Positions 11,925-23,944 of a stretch of DNA of 64,000 nt are shown here, piece after piece; the first letter of the stretch is position 1; every line of letters starts with the position of its first letter. The translations under genes were made by a program, and so were the position numbers. The notes under the pieces are model-generated. The model had not been told where the DNA came from. It searched no databases and was given only the letters and a program-made list of their open reading frames with translations. This DNA is from Sipunculus nudus (Eukaryota; Annelida; Sipuncula; Golfingiida; Sipunculidae), in the NCBI GenBank assembly GCA_026874595.1, contig CM049314.1, forward strand, positions 58,266,300 through 58,330,299. The letters run 5' to 3'.

Positions 11925-12429
11925 AGGGCGTAGCAAGGGCGGAAGGGGGTGACGCAGGGGACTTCCCCAACTTCGACTTTCTATTTAATATTTGGGACTA
12001 TTTTTTCCAGTTTCTAAATAGCTGCATAGAACATTTAAGTATTAAAATAATAAAAAAAAACCTGAAAATATCCGTCATGTTTACATCAATTTTCATTATT
12101 GTATATACTTTTACCTGCATGTATTAATTCATACATAGAAAGCAATATATAACGGGGACATGATTTCTCATACGATTCATAGGTGAACATTTTTCACTTG
12201 TCTATAGTCTTAAAATGTTACGAGGATTTTGAAGTGCGTCGCTGATTTTAATAAGTACAGTAAAATATCTGTATAACGCTCACTTACGGGACCAGACATG
12301 ATGCCCGCAATAGTAGGGAGGTTAAAGTTCCGGACCTTCTTTTAAGAGTCTGTCTGTAAGTGGCTGATATAGGAGGTGATCTTAGTACAGAGGTGCCCTT
12401 CCCTTTCCGTAAATGCTGGATACGCCCCT
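11925..12429. mobile_element. Possible hAT-type MITE, about 500 bp
   Basis: The left side reads aaagggcgtagcaagggcgg. The right side ends ctggatacgcccct, whose reverse complement AGGGGCGTATCCAG is the usual start of a hAT-type terminus. The inverted match is imperfect, and no clean target duplication was seen. A word TACAGTAAAATATCTG at 12256 inside it resembles a pogo-type end and may belong to a separate nested fragment. Confidence 0.3.
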
Positions 12430-14550
12430 CCTTATGCATCAGAGACAAATCCCCTGGCAACAGGCAGGTCTTATACGAAACCTAAATAAGGGGAGACGAC
12501 GAGTAAAAGTACACGCCACGCCTTAGCATGCAACATCGCTAACCCCTTGATGTAGTACGTGTCCGTTAAATTAGTGCCCAAAAAGGATCATGGGGCCAGC
12601 TTGTAAGTCACAGCAAATCTTCTGTGTCTCCACAGTTGTGACCACTAGGCAACATGCCTACAGTGCAACTTCTGGGCATACATGTTATATATTTTAAGCC
12701 GTCTGTTCAACTGCCATGAGTTCCAAATTTATGTGATTTCTAGCTTTCTCTGGTTACATGATATTTACTTGTAATTAATGCCTGTTAGGAACAGTTCTTA
12801 TAATCCCCTGGGACGGATACATGAGTTTGTTTATCTATAAATGGTTAGTTAACACAGCACATGTGCGCGTGTTGCCAGTCAGAGAGTCATTGTGATTAGG
12901 AGATGGAGGGTTTGGCACCAACCCTTGTTGGCCAGAGCTTGACGTGAAACGTGACCTCTGATTCGCCTGATCTGAGGCCAGATTGTAGGAAACTAATGGC
13001 CTGTCGTTTTATTACAATTCTCACTTTCTGTATATTTCATCCTAATTACATAATATGTATGGTATAGCTGTTAATGTTATTTAGGACTCTGTGTGTACAA
13101 GTGTCGATCCGAACTCAGATATGCCTTAGCTGAGGTGCCGGATATTTACATAATTAATGAAATTGCATGTTAAGCTTTGATCACATGGAAACTCTATTCA
13201 GTCCGATTGCAATTTCATTCACCGCCCATGTAAACCTATCTGTAATTTTAGTTTTTGTGACACTTCAGGTAACGTCTCATTAATTAACTCATAGCGTAGG
13301 AATCATGCTGGGAGACATGCTATGTGTTGAGAGTCAGTAACTTGGGACCAAGCCCTTAGCACTGGGTGGCAGCCTCGCTGCTGTATAGTAGAAATAAAGA
13401 TTTTTTTACAACAGCTCAGACTCAGAGACTTGCAAGGTTGTCAACCATCCTTAACCTGGTCATGATCTCTACAAGATGTTTCCTATTAAAGTGTTTGGAT
13501 TATTGTGGCAATGATAGCTGTAGCCTAACGTCGAGCTTTAATTACCTGCCCTATCAGTTTATGTTTAAAAGGCTTGAATATCGTGTTGTCATGGCTACGG
13601 CCTTGGGGCATATTCTATAAATGTGAACCCTTTGAGTAACATGATACTAATTAAAATATGCCTACATATACCCTCTTACTAATCTAGGCTACCGGTGTAT
13701 ATAACATATCCCATTGCCACCATGCCCCTGTGATAGTTGTCCCAATGAACCCGTGCTCCAGGGTAATCAAGATTAATGGCGGAATTGAAAGATGTACACA
13801 AGCTGTAAGGCAGCAAGAATATTTAATTTCCAGTGCATTTTGCCTGTAATTAATTTGAGCTTAATTAACAATAGTTTCAAATAGGGGTTCATTTTCACCT
13901 TCATATACGCTTTATCAAGCATAATTGACTCAGGAACATACTCAAATCTATTCAACAAATGTAGTAACTGTTTGTTACCCTAAGTAATTAAGAAATTCCT
14001 AACATTATGGAAGCAACCCAAAGTGGCCCATGTGTCTAGTCCAAAACCTGACAATGCACTGACTTAGAATTCTTATTCAGCCGTGTAGCACCACAGCTTC
14101 ACACTGATGAAAACTTGGTAAACGGAAGAAGCGTGTAGTGTGTAATCTCTCGATCTGGTTCGTTTAGGTGTAATTTCTGAATAAGCTTTATCAAAAATAG
14201 GGTGATCAGTTTATAGTCGGCCAGCAAAACTGTGAAAACTAATGTAGAATTATTTTTGTTTCGGCATCGAGTGTGAATATTAGCCACAGACATCCATGTG
14301 GGATCTGTCCAGTGATCGGTGGTGAAAAAGATGTGGTTGGATGCAATCGAAAAATTTGAATGTGAAGGTCATTTTGAAGGTCATCAAGGTTACAAGGTGT
14401 AACATTTCAGTTTTCCTTGTTTGGTGTGATATAGGCCTCTTTTATTTCATTTCAGATGTCCATAATATGCAATTATTTTGTTGATTACAAATGAAAATTG
14501 AATATTTTTTAACTGGCAACCTAAAACAGAACAAAAAAAAGGGCATCACA
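12430..14550. other. Intergenic, no supported gene
   Basis: Two kilobases of unique-looking AT-rich sequence. The open frames here are short and show no recognisable domain. A small word at about 12733-12752 (gatttctagctttctctg) is shared with the dispersed repeat at 31498, so a fragment of that repeat may be present. Confidence 0.4.
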
Positions 14551-14820
14551 AATTTTCTTTCAGCCAGCACCCGCACCCCAAATTTTCCTTCAGCCCGCAC
14601 CCTTACCCAAAATTTTCTTTCAGCCCACACCCGCACCCCAAATTTTCTTTCAGCCCGCACCCGCACCCAAAATTTTCTTTCAGCCCGCACCCGCACCCCA
14701 AATTTTCTTTCAGCCCGCACCCGCACCCCAAATTTTCCTTCAGCCCGCACCCTCACTCCAAATTTTCTTAGCCCCCACCCGCACCTCGAAATTTCTTTCA
14801 GCCAGCACCCGCCCCGCCCA
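14551..14820. repeat. 30-bp minisatellite, about nine units
   Basis: The unit is aattttctttcagcccgcac followed by ccgcacccca. Seven consecutive units are exactly 30 bp and very similar; the eighth and ninth are shorter and more divergent. Because 30 is a multiple of three, frames stay open on both strands (peptides repeating SARTRTPNF on plus and RVRAERKFG on minus). These are repeat artefacts rather than genes. A related CCCGCCCTGCCCCGCACC word occurs at about 35112. Confidence 0.9.
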
Positions 14821-15662
14821 GCCCAGTAGGTTTCATGTTTAAAGTCCGCAAATCAATACAAAATATTTCAAAGCTTTATTATCTAAAAGTGTTCATATCA
14901 ACATTAGTATTTTTCCAAAGCAAACATGGATCAGCAATGCATGCTTATAAAATGTGTGAAACATCTGATGATTAGAATGATCAATGAATTTTAATACATA
15001 TTTTAATTAGCAATGATATAAATCGGAATTCATTAAATGTATTTTGAGATGTATTTGATTGATTATATGAATTTTATATACATGTATATACGTGGCTTTT
15101 TAACATATCCTAAATATGTTTTCAAACTGTACAGGGGAGATAAGCAGGCCTTGTGAATTATTCTACTTTAATTTGAAAAAAAATTAAAGAAGACATGTTT
15201 ACCCAAAGTTACCCCTGGCAATATAAATGACTCATACATGCCAGACATGCCAACTGCTGAAATATGTTTGCGAGGTCCATTCTGGTCAGTCAAAACCTGC
15301 TAATCAGCTAAACATGAAACTAATGAGAGGGTCAGTGGATAGTGACTTTGATAGGTGTGGCTCTAGCTATAATAGATAGGCATGGAGAAAGCAGGCAATT
15401 CTCGTAACCATTATAACCACATTCTGTTTCGCCCAAGCAGACCCTTTCACCACCTATTCAGAAATCATATTCAGTTTGTAAATCATGTTGCTGTCAATCA
15501 ATACATATTACTACAGCCTTTATGTTTGTATAGCATGTATGATATTTCTCCAATTAGGACATAAATTCTGAATTCACACAGTTTTACAAACAAACCACAG
15601 TGCCAGACTTTGTCATAAGCCTTGTTGCTGTCAATCAATACAGCAGGCAAATACTGTTGACA

Positions 15663-15663
<1 letters not shown>

Positions 15664-15716
<53 letters not shown>
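15664..15716. repeat. (TA)n microsatellite
   Basis: A near-pure 53-bp TA tract, which also generates spurious IYIYIY open frames on both strands. Confidence 0.95.
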
Positions 15717-15719
<3 letters not shown>

Positions 15720-16407
15720 ACACGGGGAAATAAACCCCCCATGTTTTTTTTTTCGTCCATTGTTTTGTCTGTCAATCCAGAGTGACACTCAAGTAAAGTC
15801 TCTCCAGGTCGATCCTGACACTGAGTCATTCAACGGTTTTCCTTTTCGTAGTATAGCCTGCATACATGGCCGCGCGAAAACCCTGGGATAAAGAATGCGT
15901 TGTTCTGTCGGACCGGTTTTGGAGTGATTTGGGCAATAAAACGTGACAGCTTCGGAACGACCATGAGGTCTCTGAACTGTCACGTAAATCCAGCCATGCT
16001 CCTCCTGATGTTGGCAACAAGCTGATGACGGTCCTCTACTTCTTTTTTCAGGTATATTACTGCCCTTTTACTGATACCCTGAAGTGTATGAATAATTATT
16101 ATTAATAAATGTTCCAAGGCCTAGAATGTCAGTTTAAACTCATATAAATTGATTATTATATATTGGTTGCACATTTCTTGTATGTTTACAACACATAGAA
16201 TATGTCCTTTTTCCCCAGTATATTTATCACCATGCATATCCTATATTTTTAATGAACTAGAACGTCAGTTTTCTTGTTCATGCATTTCGTATATTGCGCC
16301 TATTTATATGTTTGGTCAACTGTAAGGGTTTAGTATAAATTTCCCAGTCGATTTTCCTTGAAAATCGGCCATTCTCCCCAGTAGGTTGGTAAGCACGTGT
16401 CTCGTCT

Positions 16408-16430
16408 CGCCCCCCCCCCCCCCCCCCCCG
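16408..16430. repeat. Poly-C tract
   Basis: About twenty consecutive cytosines. A similar run is seen at about 19381-19396. Confidence 0.8.
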
Positions 16431-16560
16431 CTGCAAGAATATCTTTAGCGTCCGTTTCGGTCGGGCGTCAACCGTTCACACCAGGGGTTATTCCAGCCAC
16501 AACTAGTAAATCGTCTTACAGTGTCAGGATCGCCTGCCACGTATTATTATAGATAATTAT

Positions 16561-18600
16561 TAGGGCCCCGCTTCACAAGCGGTGCCCTATAGTGATCACC
16601 GTGTCAGTCCGTCTTTCCGTCCTTCCCTCCATCCGTCCTTCCGTCAGTGACACTTTCTTTTGCACGCGATAACGCGAAAATAACATACTGCAGCTTTCCC
16701 AAATTAACAGGGACGATTGGTACCTTTGTTGGCCCCAGACCTATCGAATAACAGACTTGTCGGAATTCAAATATGGCCACCACAGCCCAATCGCTGATTT
16801 TATTTCGCACGCAATAACTCAACAACAACATTCTGCAGCTTTCCCAAATTCACAGGGATAATTGGTACTTATGTTGGCTCCAGACCTATTGAATAACAGA
16901 CTTGTCGAAATTCAAATATGGCCGCTACAGCCCAATCGCTGATTTTTATTTCGCACGCAATAACTCAACAACAACATACTGCAGCTTTCCTAAACTCACA
17001 GCGATGATTGGTACTTATGTTGGCTCCAGACCTATCGCATTACAGACTTGACGGAATTCAAATATGGCCGCCACAGCCCAATCGCTGATTTTCTTTTGCA
17101 CGCAATAACTCAACAACAACAACATGCAGCTTTCCCAAATTCACAGCGATGATTGGTACTTATGTTGGCTCCAGACCTATCGCATTACAGACTTTACGGA
17201 ATTCAAATATGGCATCCACAGCCCAATCGATGATTTTCTTTTGCACGCAATAACTCAACAACAACAACATGCAGCTTTCCCAAATTCACAGGGATGATTG
17301 GTACTTATGTTGGCTCCAGACCTATCGAATTACAGACTTGTTGGAATTCAAATATGGCCGCCACAGCCCAATCGCTGATTTTTTTCGCACGCAGTAACTC
17401 AACAACAACATACCGCAGCTTTCTTAAATTCACAGGGATGATTGGTACCTATGTTGGCTCCAGACCTATCGAATTACAGACTTGTTGGAATTAAAATATG
17501 GCTGCCACAGCCCAATCGCTGATTTTCTTTTGCACGCAATAACTCAACAACAACATGATGCAGCTTTCCCAAATTCACAGGGATGATTGGTACCTATGTT
17601 GGCTCCAGAACTATTGAATAACAGACTTGTCGGCATTTAAATATGACCGCCACAGCCAAATCGCTGATTTTCTTTCGCACGGGATAACTCGGCAACAACA
17701 TACTGCAGTTTTCCCAAATTAACAGGGATGATTGGTACCTATGTTGGCTCCAGACCTATCGAATTAATATAAACTTATTTATTTATTTTACATGGATTGT
17801 ACAAATAGTTATTATAACTAATCGAGGCACTCTCCATGGCTCCGGTGATGGCGTTCGGTAGTCTGCAGAGGTGAAGGAAACCGGAGTACCCGTAGAAAAC
17901 CACCGGCCTTGGACGGGCAACTACAACCCACTCTCACAGCCACGCCAATTACAGACCTGTAGGAATTCAAAATGGCCGCCACAGCCCAATCGCTGATTTT
18001 CTTTTGCACGCAAAAACTCAACAACAACATACTGTAGCTTTCCCAAATTCACAGGGATGATTGGTACCTATGAGGGCTCCAGACCTATCGAATTACTGAC
18101 TTGTCGGAATTCAAATATGGCCGCCACAGCCCAATCGCTGATTTTCTTTCGCACGCAATAATTCAACAACAACATAATGCAGCTTTCCAAAATTCACAGG
18201 GATGTTTGGTACCTATGAGGGCTCCAGACCTATTGAATAACAGAAATGTCTGAATTCAAATATGGCCGCCACAGCCTGATCGCTGATTTTCTTTCACGCG
18301 CGATAATTCAACAACAACCTCCTGTAGCTTTCCCAAATTCACAGGGATGATTGGGACCTATGAGGGCTCCAAACCTATTGAATAACAGACCTGTCGGAAT
18401 TCAAATATGGCCACCACAGCCCAATTGCTGATTTTCTTTTGTGTGCGATAACTCAACAACAACCTCCTGCAGCTTTCCCAAATTCACAGGGATGATTGGT
18501 ACCTCTAAGGGCTAATATGGCCGCAACTATCCAATTACTAACAGACTAAAATAACAGACTATCGGTGATTTTCTTTTGCACACATTATTTCAGACATATA
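16561..18600 (-). mobile_element. Helentron-associated (pearl/DINE-like) repeat element
   Basis: The left edge is a hairpin: tagggccccgctt (16561-16573) pairs with aagcggtgcccta (16577-16589) with one mismatch and a 3-base loop. Next comes a GTCC-rich microsatellite-like tract (16606-16645), then about twelve copies of a 145-bp repeat marked by acagcccaatcgctgat (starting at 16782, 16927, 17073, 17218, 17363, 17507, 17652, 17981, 18126, 18271 and 18416). Terminal hairpin plus GTCY microsatellite plus tandem core repeats is the layout known for DINE-1 and bivalve pearl elements. The hairpin marks the 3' end, so the element reads on the minus strand. Its 5' end near 18600 is not sharp. Confidence 0.6.
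17767..17951 (-). mobile_element. SINE-like insertion splitting the 145-bp array
   Basis: The 145-bp period is broken here: two landmark copies are 329 bases apart, so 184-185 bases are extra. The insert is flanked by the direct repeat AATTA (17762-17766 and 17947-17951). Read on the minus strand it ends in a (TAAA)-like A-rich tail and contains the words ctacgggtactccggtttcc and ggttttc, like the conserved central core of several metazoan SINEs. No tRNA-like head is present, so it would be 5'-truncated. Confidence 0.55.
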
Positions 18601-20090
18601 TTCTTTAATCCAGTGTGAATATTTCCCTTATGCTTATTGATAAAAAATCCTGTTTCTGTTTGTGATATAATAAGGTAATTTAACCTATTATACAGTTCTA
18701 TTAAACAATGCTGCCGGTGCTGCCATCTGACCGCCTAGGTTTGTAATAATCCGCCTTCCGGCTCTCCTCGTTCAACTTGAACTCATAGTGAAACATCCCT
18801 AAAACTTTCATCTCCGCTATACGGAATATAGCTAAATAACCCCAGAATTATCAATTATATAAAGTATATAAAGCGATATCTTATATTAAGAATTAGCGAT
18901 TAAGTAATTACAGCAGCGTAACATTGCTGACACGAAAGTTTTCTCATTGAAGCGAGTTGCAAGTGACCCATAAGTGTCACGATAGATAGAAATCCTAAAA
19001 CCATGCTAGGTAAGGTATTAGGCTTTTTAAAGATAGTTTTCCTACATGATAACGAACTGTCTATAATTTTAAAAGGATTTAGAGTGAAATTCCAGGGATA
19101 TAACTTACCACTCGCTCATCGCCATCGAGCTGAGAACTTTTTTCTTTATTTGTTGATGCATTTTTGTTGACCTTCCGTCAACCAAAGTAGTGCGCTTAAA
19201 AGAGCACTGTACAAAGTAATGCCGGTTCAGCTGTAAAGATTCACGCCTCTAGGTCGCTTCCACTCCTCCATTCCATTTCGATTAGCAATTTGTATATCCA
19301 TCTTCCATTCGTATCGCTCAGATCCTGATGTTTACTTTTGGGACAGATGAACTTCTACCACGATTCCTCTGCGTTCAGCACCCCCCCCCCCCCCCACTGC
19401 ACGAAGTACGCGCCAACCACCAGTGTCTCATAGCCTACGGAACCATTCATATTCGCTATAAATATTATTAAAGGCACCAACACCCCATCTCCTTAAATTT
19501 GGAACGTTTATTAAATATCCCTGTCATACCTGATAAGGGAAACAAATCATTTAGATAGGCCCGTGTTAAGATTATTATGCGAGTAATGAAATGAAGATGG
19601 ATTAAAATGTGAATTCATGTCATACTGATATTGTTGCATTATTAACAGAAATGTTTAAGGGTAAAGTTAACATGACATATGAAATATAATGAAATATAAG
19701 TACTTATGTAAAATAATTAAGTGTATCTTTGTATAATATATAATCTATGTATAATGAGTGTATAAGTTAGTTATGCGAAATAGGGTATGATATATGGAGC
19801 TTTCGCTAAACAAAGTTTAAACTAAAATATATGCAGATTAATTACTACAGACCTACGGATTAATTGTATTTAATGTAAAGAGCAAAATATCATATTGTTA
19901 GCTTTTTCTTATGTCTGTTATGTACAATAATATACGCAGTTTATAGAATTTATTTAAATGTGGACTCCTGCGTGAGTCCAGCCATGCTCCTCCTGATATA
20001 GGCAACAAGCTGACGACGGTCTTCTATTTCTTCTTCCAGAAATAAAGCATCCATCCATCTCTTATATATATTAAAGGGAGAGAGAGAGAG
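18601..20090. other. Intergenic, no supported gene
   Basis: AT-rich sequence with one poly-C tract near 19381. I recognise no coding exon, RNA gene or repeat family here. Confidence 0.4.
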
Positions 20091-20091
20091 A

Positions 20092-20271
20092 AAGAGATGG
20101 AAATAGTATACACAGAAAAGTCGGTTAACTACCGGTGGGCTGTTGTTTAAGACATTGCTGTCGCCATGTCCTGCTGTGACAACACTGTTCAGGGGCTGAC
20201 ACATTGTAGAAAAGTGAACAGACTTTTCTGTGTATTCCATCTATATACAATGAACCAGCATGGCTATTCAT
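20092..20271. repeat. Inverted-repeat unit with SINE-tail similarity
   Basis: The words tacacagaaaagtc (about 20110) and gacttttctgtgta (about 20221) are exact complements and can form a long hairpin. The right arm continues into tatatacaatgaaccagcat, the sequence that precedes TA tracts in the SINE-like copies at 34.25-34.86 kb. The word gctgtcgccatgtcctgctg within it recurs almost exactly at about 21430, beyond the solo LTR. Confidence 0.5.
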
Positions 20272-20274
20272 AAC

Positions 20275-20325
<51 letters not shown>
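20272..20325. repeat. (CA)n(TA)n microsatellite
   Basis: A CA tract runs directly into a TA tract. It ends exactly where the solo LTR begins. Confidence 0.9.
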
Positions 20326-20329
<4 letters not shown>

Positions 20330-21147
20330 ACGGAACCTAATAACAACAGATCACGTGGTCTTGACGAGCATAAATTTTGTAACGAGATAAATAAAATCAG
20401 ATTCTGTAATCCTAGGCAGCGTGAAATGTCTAGGAGAATGAATAAAGAAGTCAGAGGTTTTTTGTTAACATATAATTATAATTTATTCTTAAAACAACCC
20501 TAACATTACAATACACTATATCAATAAAACTACACAGTATAACAACAGTATAACAGTAAATCAATACAATTACACAGTATAATAAATAAAACGTAAAGTA
20601 CCAGATCGAGTGTCCAGATCCCAGGCCTTTCTGGATACCACCACTGTCACAACTTTACATATAATCCAGATGAACAGTTCCCGTCAATCTTCTCAGAAAT
20701 AATAGTCCAATGTTATTCCAAGAACAGTCTGTTGTAATTCAAAAGTGAAGTTCTGGTAGTAATCCCAAAGGCAAACTGAAGACTATATGAAATACGTTAC
20801 AAATTTCGAAGAAGATCAATAACTGCTGTAATTATCGGAAAGGCCTTCAAACTGACTCACACTCTTCTGTGTCCGTTGGAATATTTCTCTCTCCTCTCCG
20901 CTCTAAACACAGCCCCCTATTTACAACTTTATATCAGAAAATTCTAGAAAAATGGTAAACTCCATAGAACAATATACACGTTACAGGAACACACTTGAAA
21001 CATCGAGAACAAAGAACGCTGTGTTTCTACACGTCAGACCCTACACGTAGGCCGGGCCAACTCGTACGTCTCCCATGGCAACGAACTATGCTTGCGCTAC
21101 ACAGACACATGCCAGACTCCTGCGCACAATAAGAGACACCTGTTACA
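20326..21147 (-). mobile_element. Solo LTR, copy 1 (LTR retrotransposon fossil)
   Basis: This 822-bp unit starts TGTTACGGAACC and ends CCTGTTACA on the plus strand, i.e. TG...CA on either strand. It is about co-linear with the units at 51040-51936 and 56976-57740. Promoter-like and poly(A)-like words (TATAAAT type and AATAAA) read on the minus strand, which gives the sense direction. No internal coding region is attached, so only the LTR remains. It sits between two TA tracts. Ty3-type is likely but not proven. Confidence 0.65.
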
Positions 21148-21151
21148 ATAC

Positions 21152-21152
<1 letters not shown>

Positions 21153-21219
<67 letters not shown>
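21153..21219. repeat. (TA)n microsatellite
   Basis: A TA tract directly right of the solo LTR. Together with the tract on the left it suggests that the LTR entered a pre-existing TA run. Confidence 0.95.
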
Positions 21220-21224
<5 letters not shown>

Positions 21225-21479
21225 GACTATATGACGTATATGAACAGAGTTCTACTGAAGGAATGTATGTCACCGCTGTGGAGGCACAGAAGATTTACTG
21301 TGGCTTAAAAGTAAGGTGGCTTAAAAGATGGCCCCTATGATCCTCTTAACAGGCAATAATTTCTCAAGGTATAAGCGATGTTGCAATGAGCAATACATCG
21401 TGACTGATGTTGGAAATGGGTGTTATTTAAGACCTAACTGTCGCCATGTCCTTCTGTGACAAGACTGTTCAGGGTCTCC

Positions 21480-23550
21480 TTCGGAGAAAACGAAACAACA
21501 CGAATTTAAAATTTTAAATCCACCTAAATGACGAACAATTCTATCTAGTTTAGAATATATTATTATTAATATTGAGCCGAATTGTTTTATACTGCCAGTC
21601 TACGTTTAAGTGTCCAGCAAAGGAGACGGAGAGTCGGTGCTGCAACTGCAGGTCACTACGCTTATGACTGATGCACTTTGGTGGTGGATAAATTGGCATG
21701 GCATCTGATCACAGTCTCCCCCGTGGGGCGGGGGTGGGGGGGGGGGGGCTTTGGGGGGGCTCATGGAGTGGATGAGTTTATTTCTGTTATTTTATTTGTT
21801 TAAAATGTTTTTGTGAGAGGACATCCCAAGGAATCCCCACGTGCAAAACCATCGATTTACACTTTTTTTTCTTTCAACTTTCATTTTCTGTTTGTATTTG
21901 ATCTCCGATGCGTTGGATTTTCAGTGGCTGAAATTTTGCCCGATATTAGTCCTGGGTCACAGATTTCCACCTGATATTGATTTTTGATTTAGATAAAAAT
22001 GTCAAGGCCCTACACTCAATAGGACGATCCTAAATATTGCTCATTTGCGGGGCCTGCCACCCAAACGTCGAGTTTTCAATAAACTGGAGACGTTGAGATG
22101 GCAGTACACGCAGGTACAAGCTATCAATTTTAGTATAAGTAGATGTGCCGGTCATTTCTAACAGTACGTTTTCATTTCATATTCTTGTCGAACTGTCATT
22201 TTACCCGTTGAAAATAAAGTGTCGTTATTCTGTTGGGGGGGGGGGGATAAATATTGCATTAACGGTTAACTGACGTGTATTCAGGCAGCAATTATTAATA
22301 ACGAGGTTTGTTTTACTCGGAAAGTGTCTCTACGTCTTTCATGACAGCGGTAGTCGAAACTGCTTCATACTTCAGTTCTCGCGCTAGGGTTATCACCACA
22401 AATGTTGTGTAACAACATTTTTTTTCATTATTTAGCAAATAAAACACAGCCATATAAGCCTCTGTATCAAACATAAGTACTACCACACAGCAAATATTTT
22501 GATCCGATTCTTGGAATGGATGTTTTTATTATGACTTGTATTATGACTCCCAGGCCCCTATCAGTTTATTTTGAAAAAGCCTGACTGTCATGTTTCCATG
22601 GCTAGGAATCGTTATAAATAAATTTACTGGCACATTGATGTAGTTTATATAATCCCCTCGTGTCCGAGTCCTTTTGGTTCGAACTCAAGTCCATCTTCCT
22701 GGAGTTCTAGTTATTTGGAACTCGAGTCCGAGTCCATCACAAATCTTCTCATTAAAAGAAATTTATAAAGGATATTTGAGATAATCATGCGACTTTTTTG
22801 TTGGTTTGAAAGTGGCCTTTTCTTAAATGTTTAATTTAATTTTGTTTATCCCATGAAGCAGAACTAAAACCTGGTTTGTATAGTCTTACTTTTTTATTCT
22901 GTTCGCAGATCACCAATGTATATGGTCTTGATATAATTTGGGGCGGAGTTTTCTTTTCTACTGACTAGAGGTGGACTGATTTTCCGAGTCCAGGACCCGC
23001 AAGAGTAACTCTAAGTCCAATGGGAGCCAGGAATCGAGTCTTACATTATTGTTATGGTTTTTTAATGAAAGTCTTCGTTCTGTGTTGAAATAATTCTAAA
23101 TATTGTGATTTGACACAAGTGACATATTTCCTATATAATTATTGCAATCTCAAGATATGTGTTTCACATGTGTATTTTATGCGTCTTATATTTCTCTTCA
23201 TATTTAATATAACAAATATACTAGGGACAAAAACTATACAGCGGGTTGATCTTATGTTTACAATGTCAGTGACTTGACAAAAATTTAATTGGGCAATATT
23301 ATACGTATTTACAAATATATTTCATATATCTAATTTAATCATTTGTATTCCAATCGATTATAAGTATCACTGTACAAAGTGTTAATATACACATATATTA
23401 GACGTGCCTTATGGGAGAGGAGGGGTGCTCATCACCAAAGATACAAATAAAAACAACTCAAGAGAGTCCTATATGCAGAAAAATTATTGCGGAACAGCCT
23501 CACGCATATCTGTATATTTAAGTGTATGTTAGAATTTTCTTCCTAGTGAA
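21480..23550. other. Intergenic with G-rich tracts and GAGTCC-rich patch
   Basis: No gene is supported. There are poly-G runs near 21733-21760 and 22234-22248. Between 22660 and 23045 the words gagtccgagtcc and tagaggtggact recur in the manner of a hAT-type MITE with GAGTCC subterminal motifs, but I could not pair two ends. Confidence 0.35.
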
Positions 23551-23944
23551 GAACATTAAAGGGGCCTGTTTTAATAATCGGCGCCCATTAACTAAAGATA
23601 ATTTCCATGAACATTCAATAGAAATAAATAAGAAAACACCGAGCTGAACGCACAAAATCTATTCGTCATGATTATAGCCATGTGTTTATAACATGTGGGG
23701 GCCTGAAGAATAATTCAAACACGTTCACGAAGGACAGCAAGTGAAACGATCCAGGACTTTGCAAAGAGAAGTTGGCAACTTGTGGCCTTCCCACGGCCAC
23801 TACTATATAAATAATCACCTTAATTTACATATTTTATTTCTGTAAATAACCATTTTGCATTTACCTTGTTTACAAACAGCCTGTGGATAAACAAGACCAC
23901 ACATCCGTCACAGCTGCGTTATAAGAACTTTTCTAAAAATTGAA

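Noticed and set aside
14442-14829. Long repeat-peptide frames on both strands (about 104 and 112 codons)
   Set aside because: They are generated by the 30-bp minisatellite, whose length is a multiple of three. No start context or domain is present.
15498-15829. Frames containing IYIYIY runs here and at 20.1, 21.1, 34.1 and 54.4 kb
   Set aside because: They come from TA microsatellites and have no other coding signal.
16561-18600. CRISPR-like array (regular repeats)
   Set aside because: Units are 145 bp with no repeat-spacer alternation, and the setting is eukaryotic.
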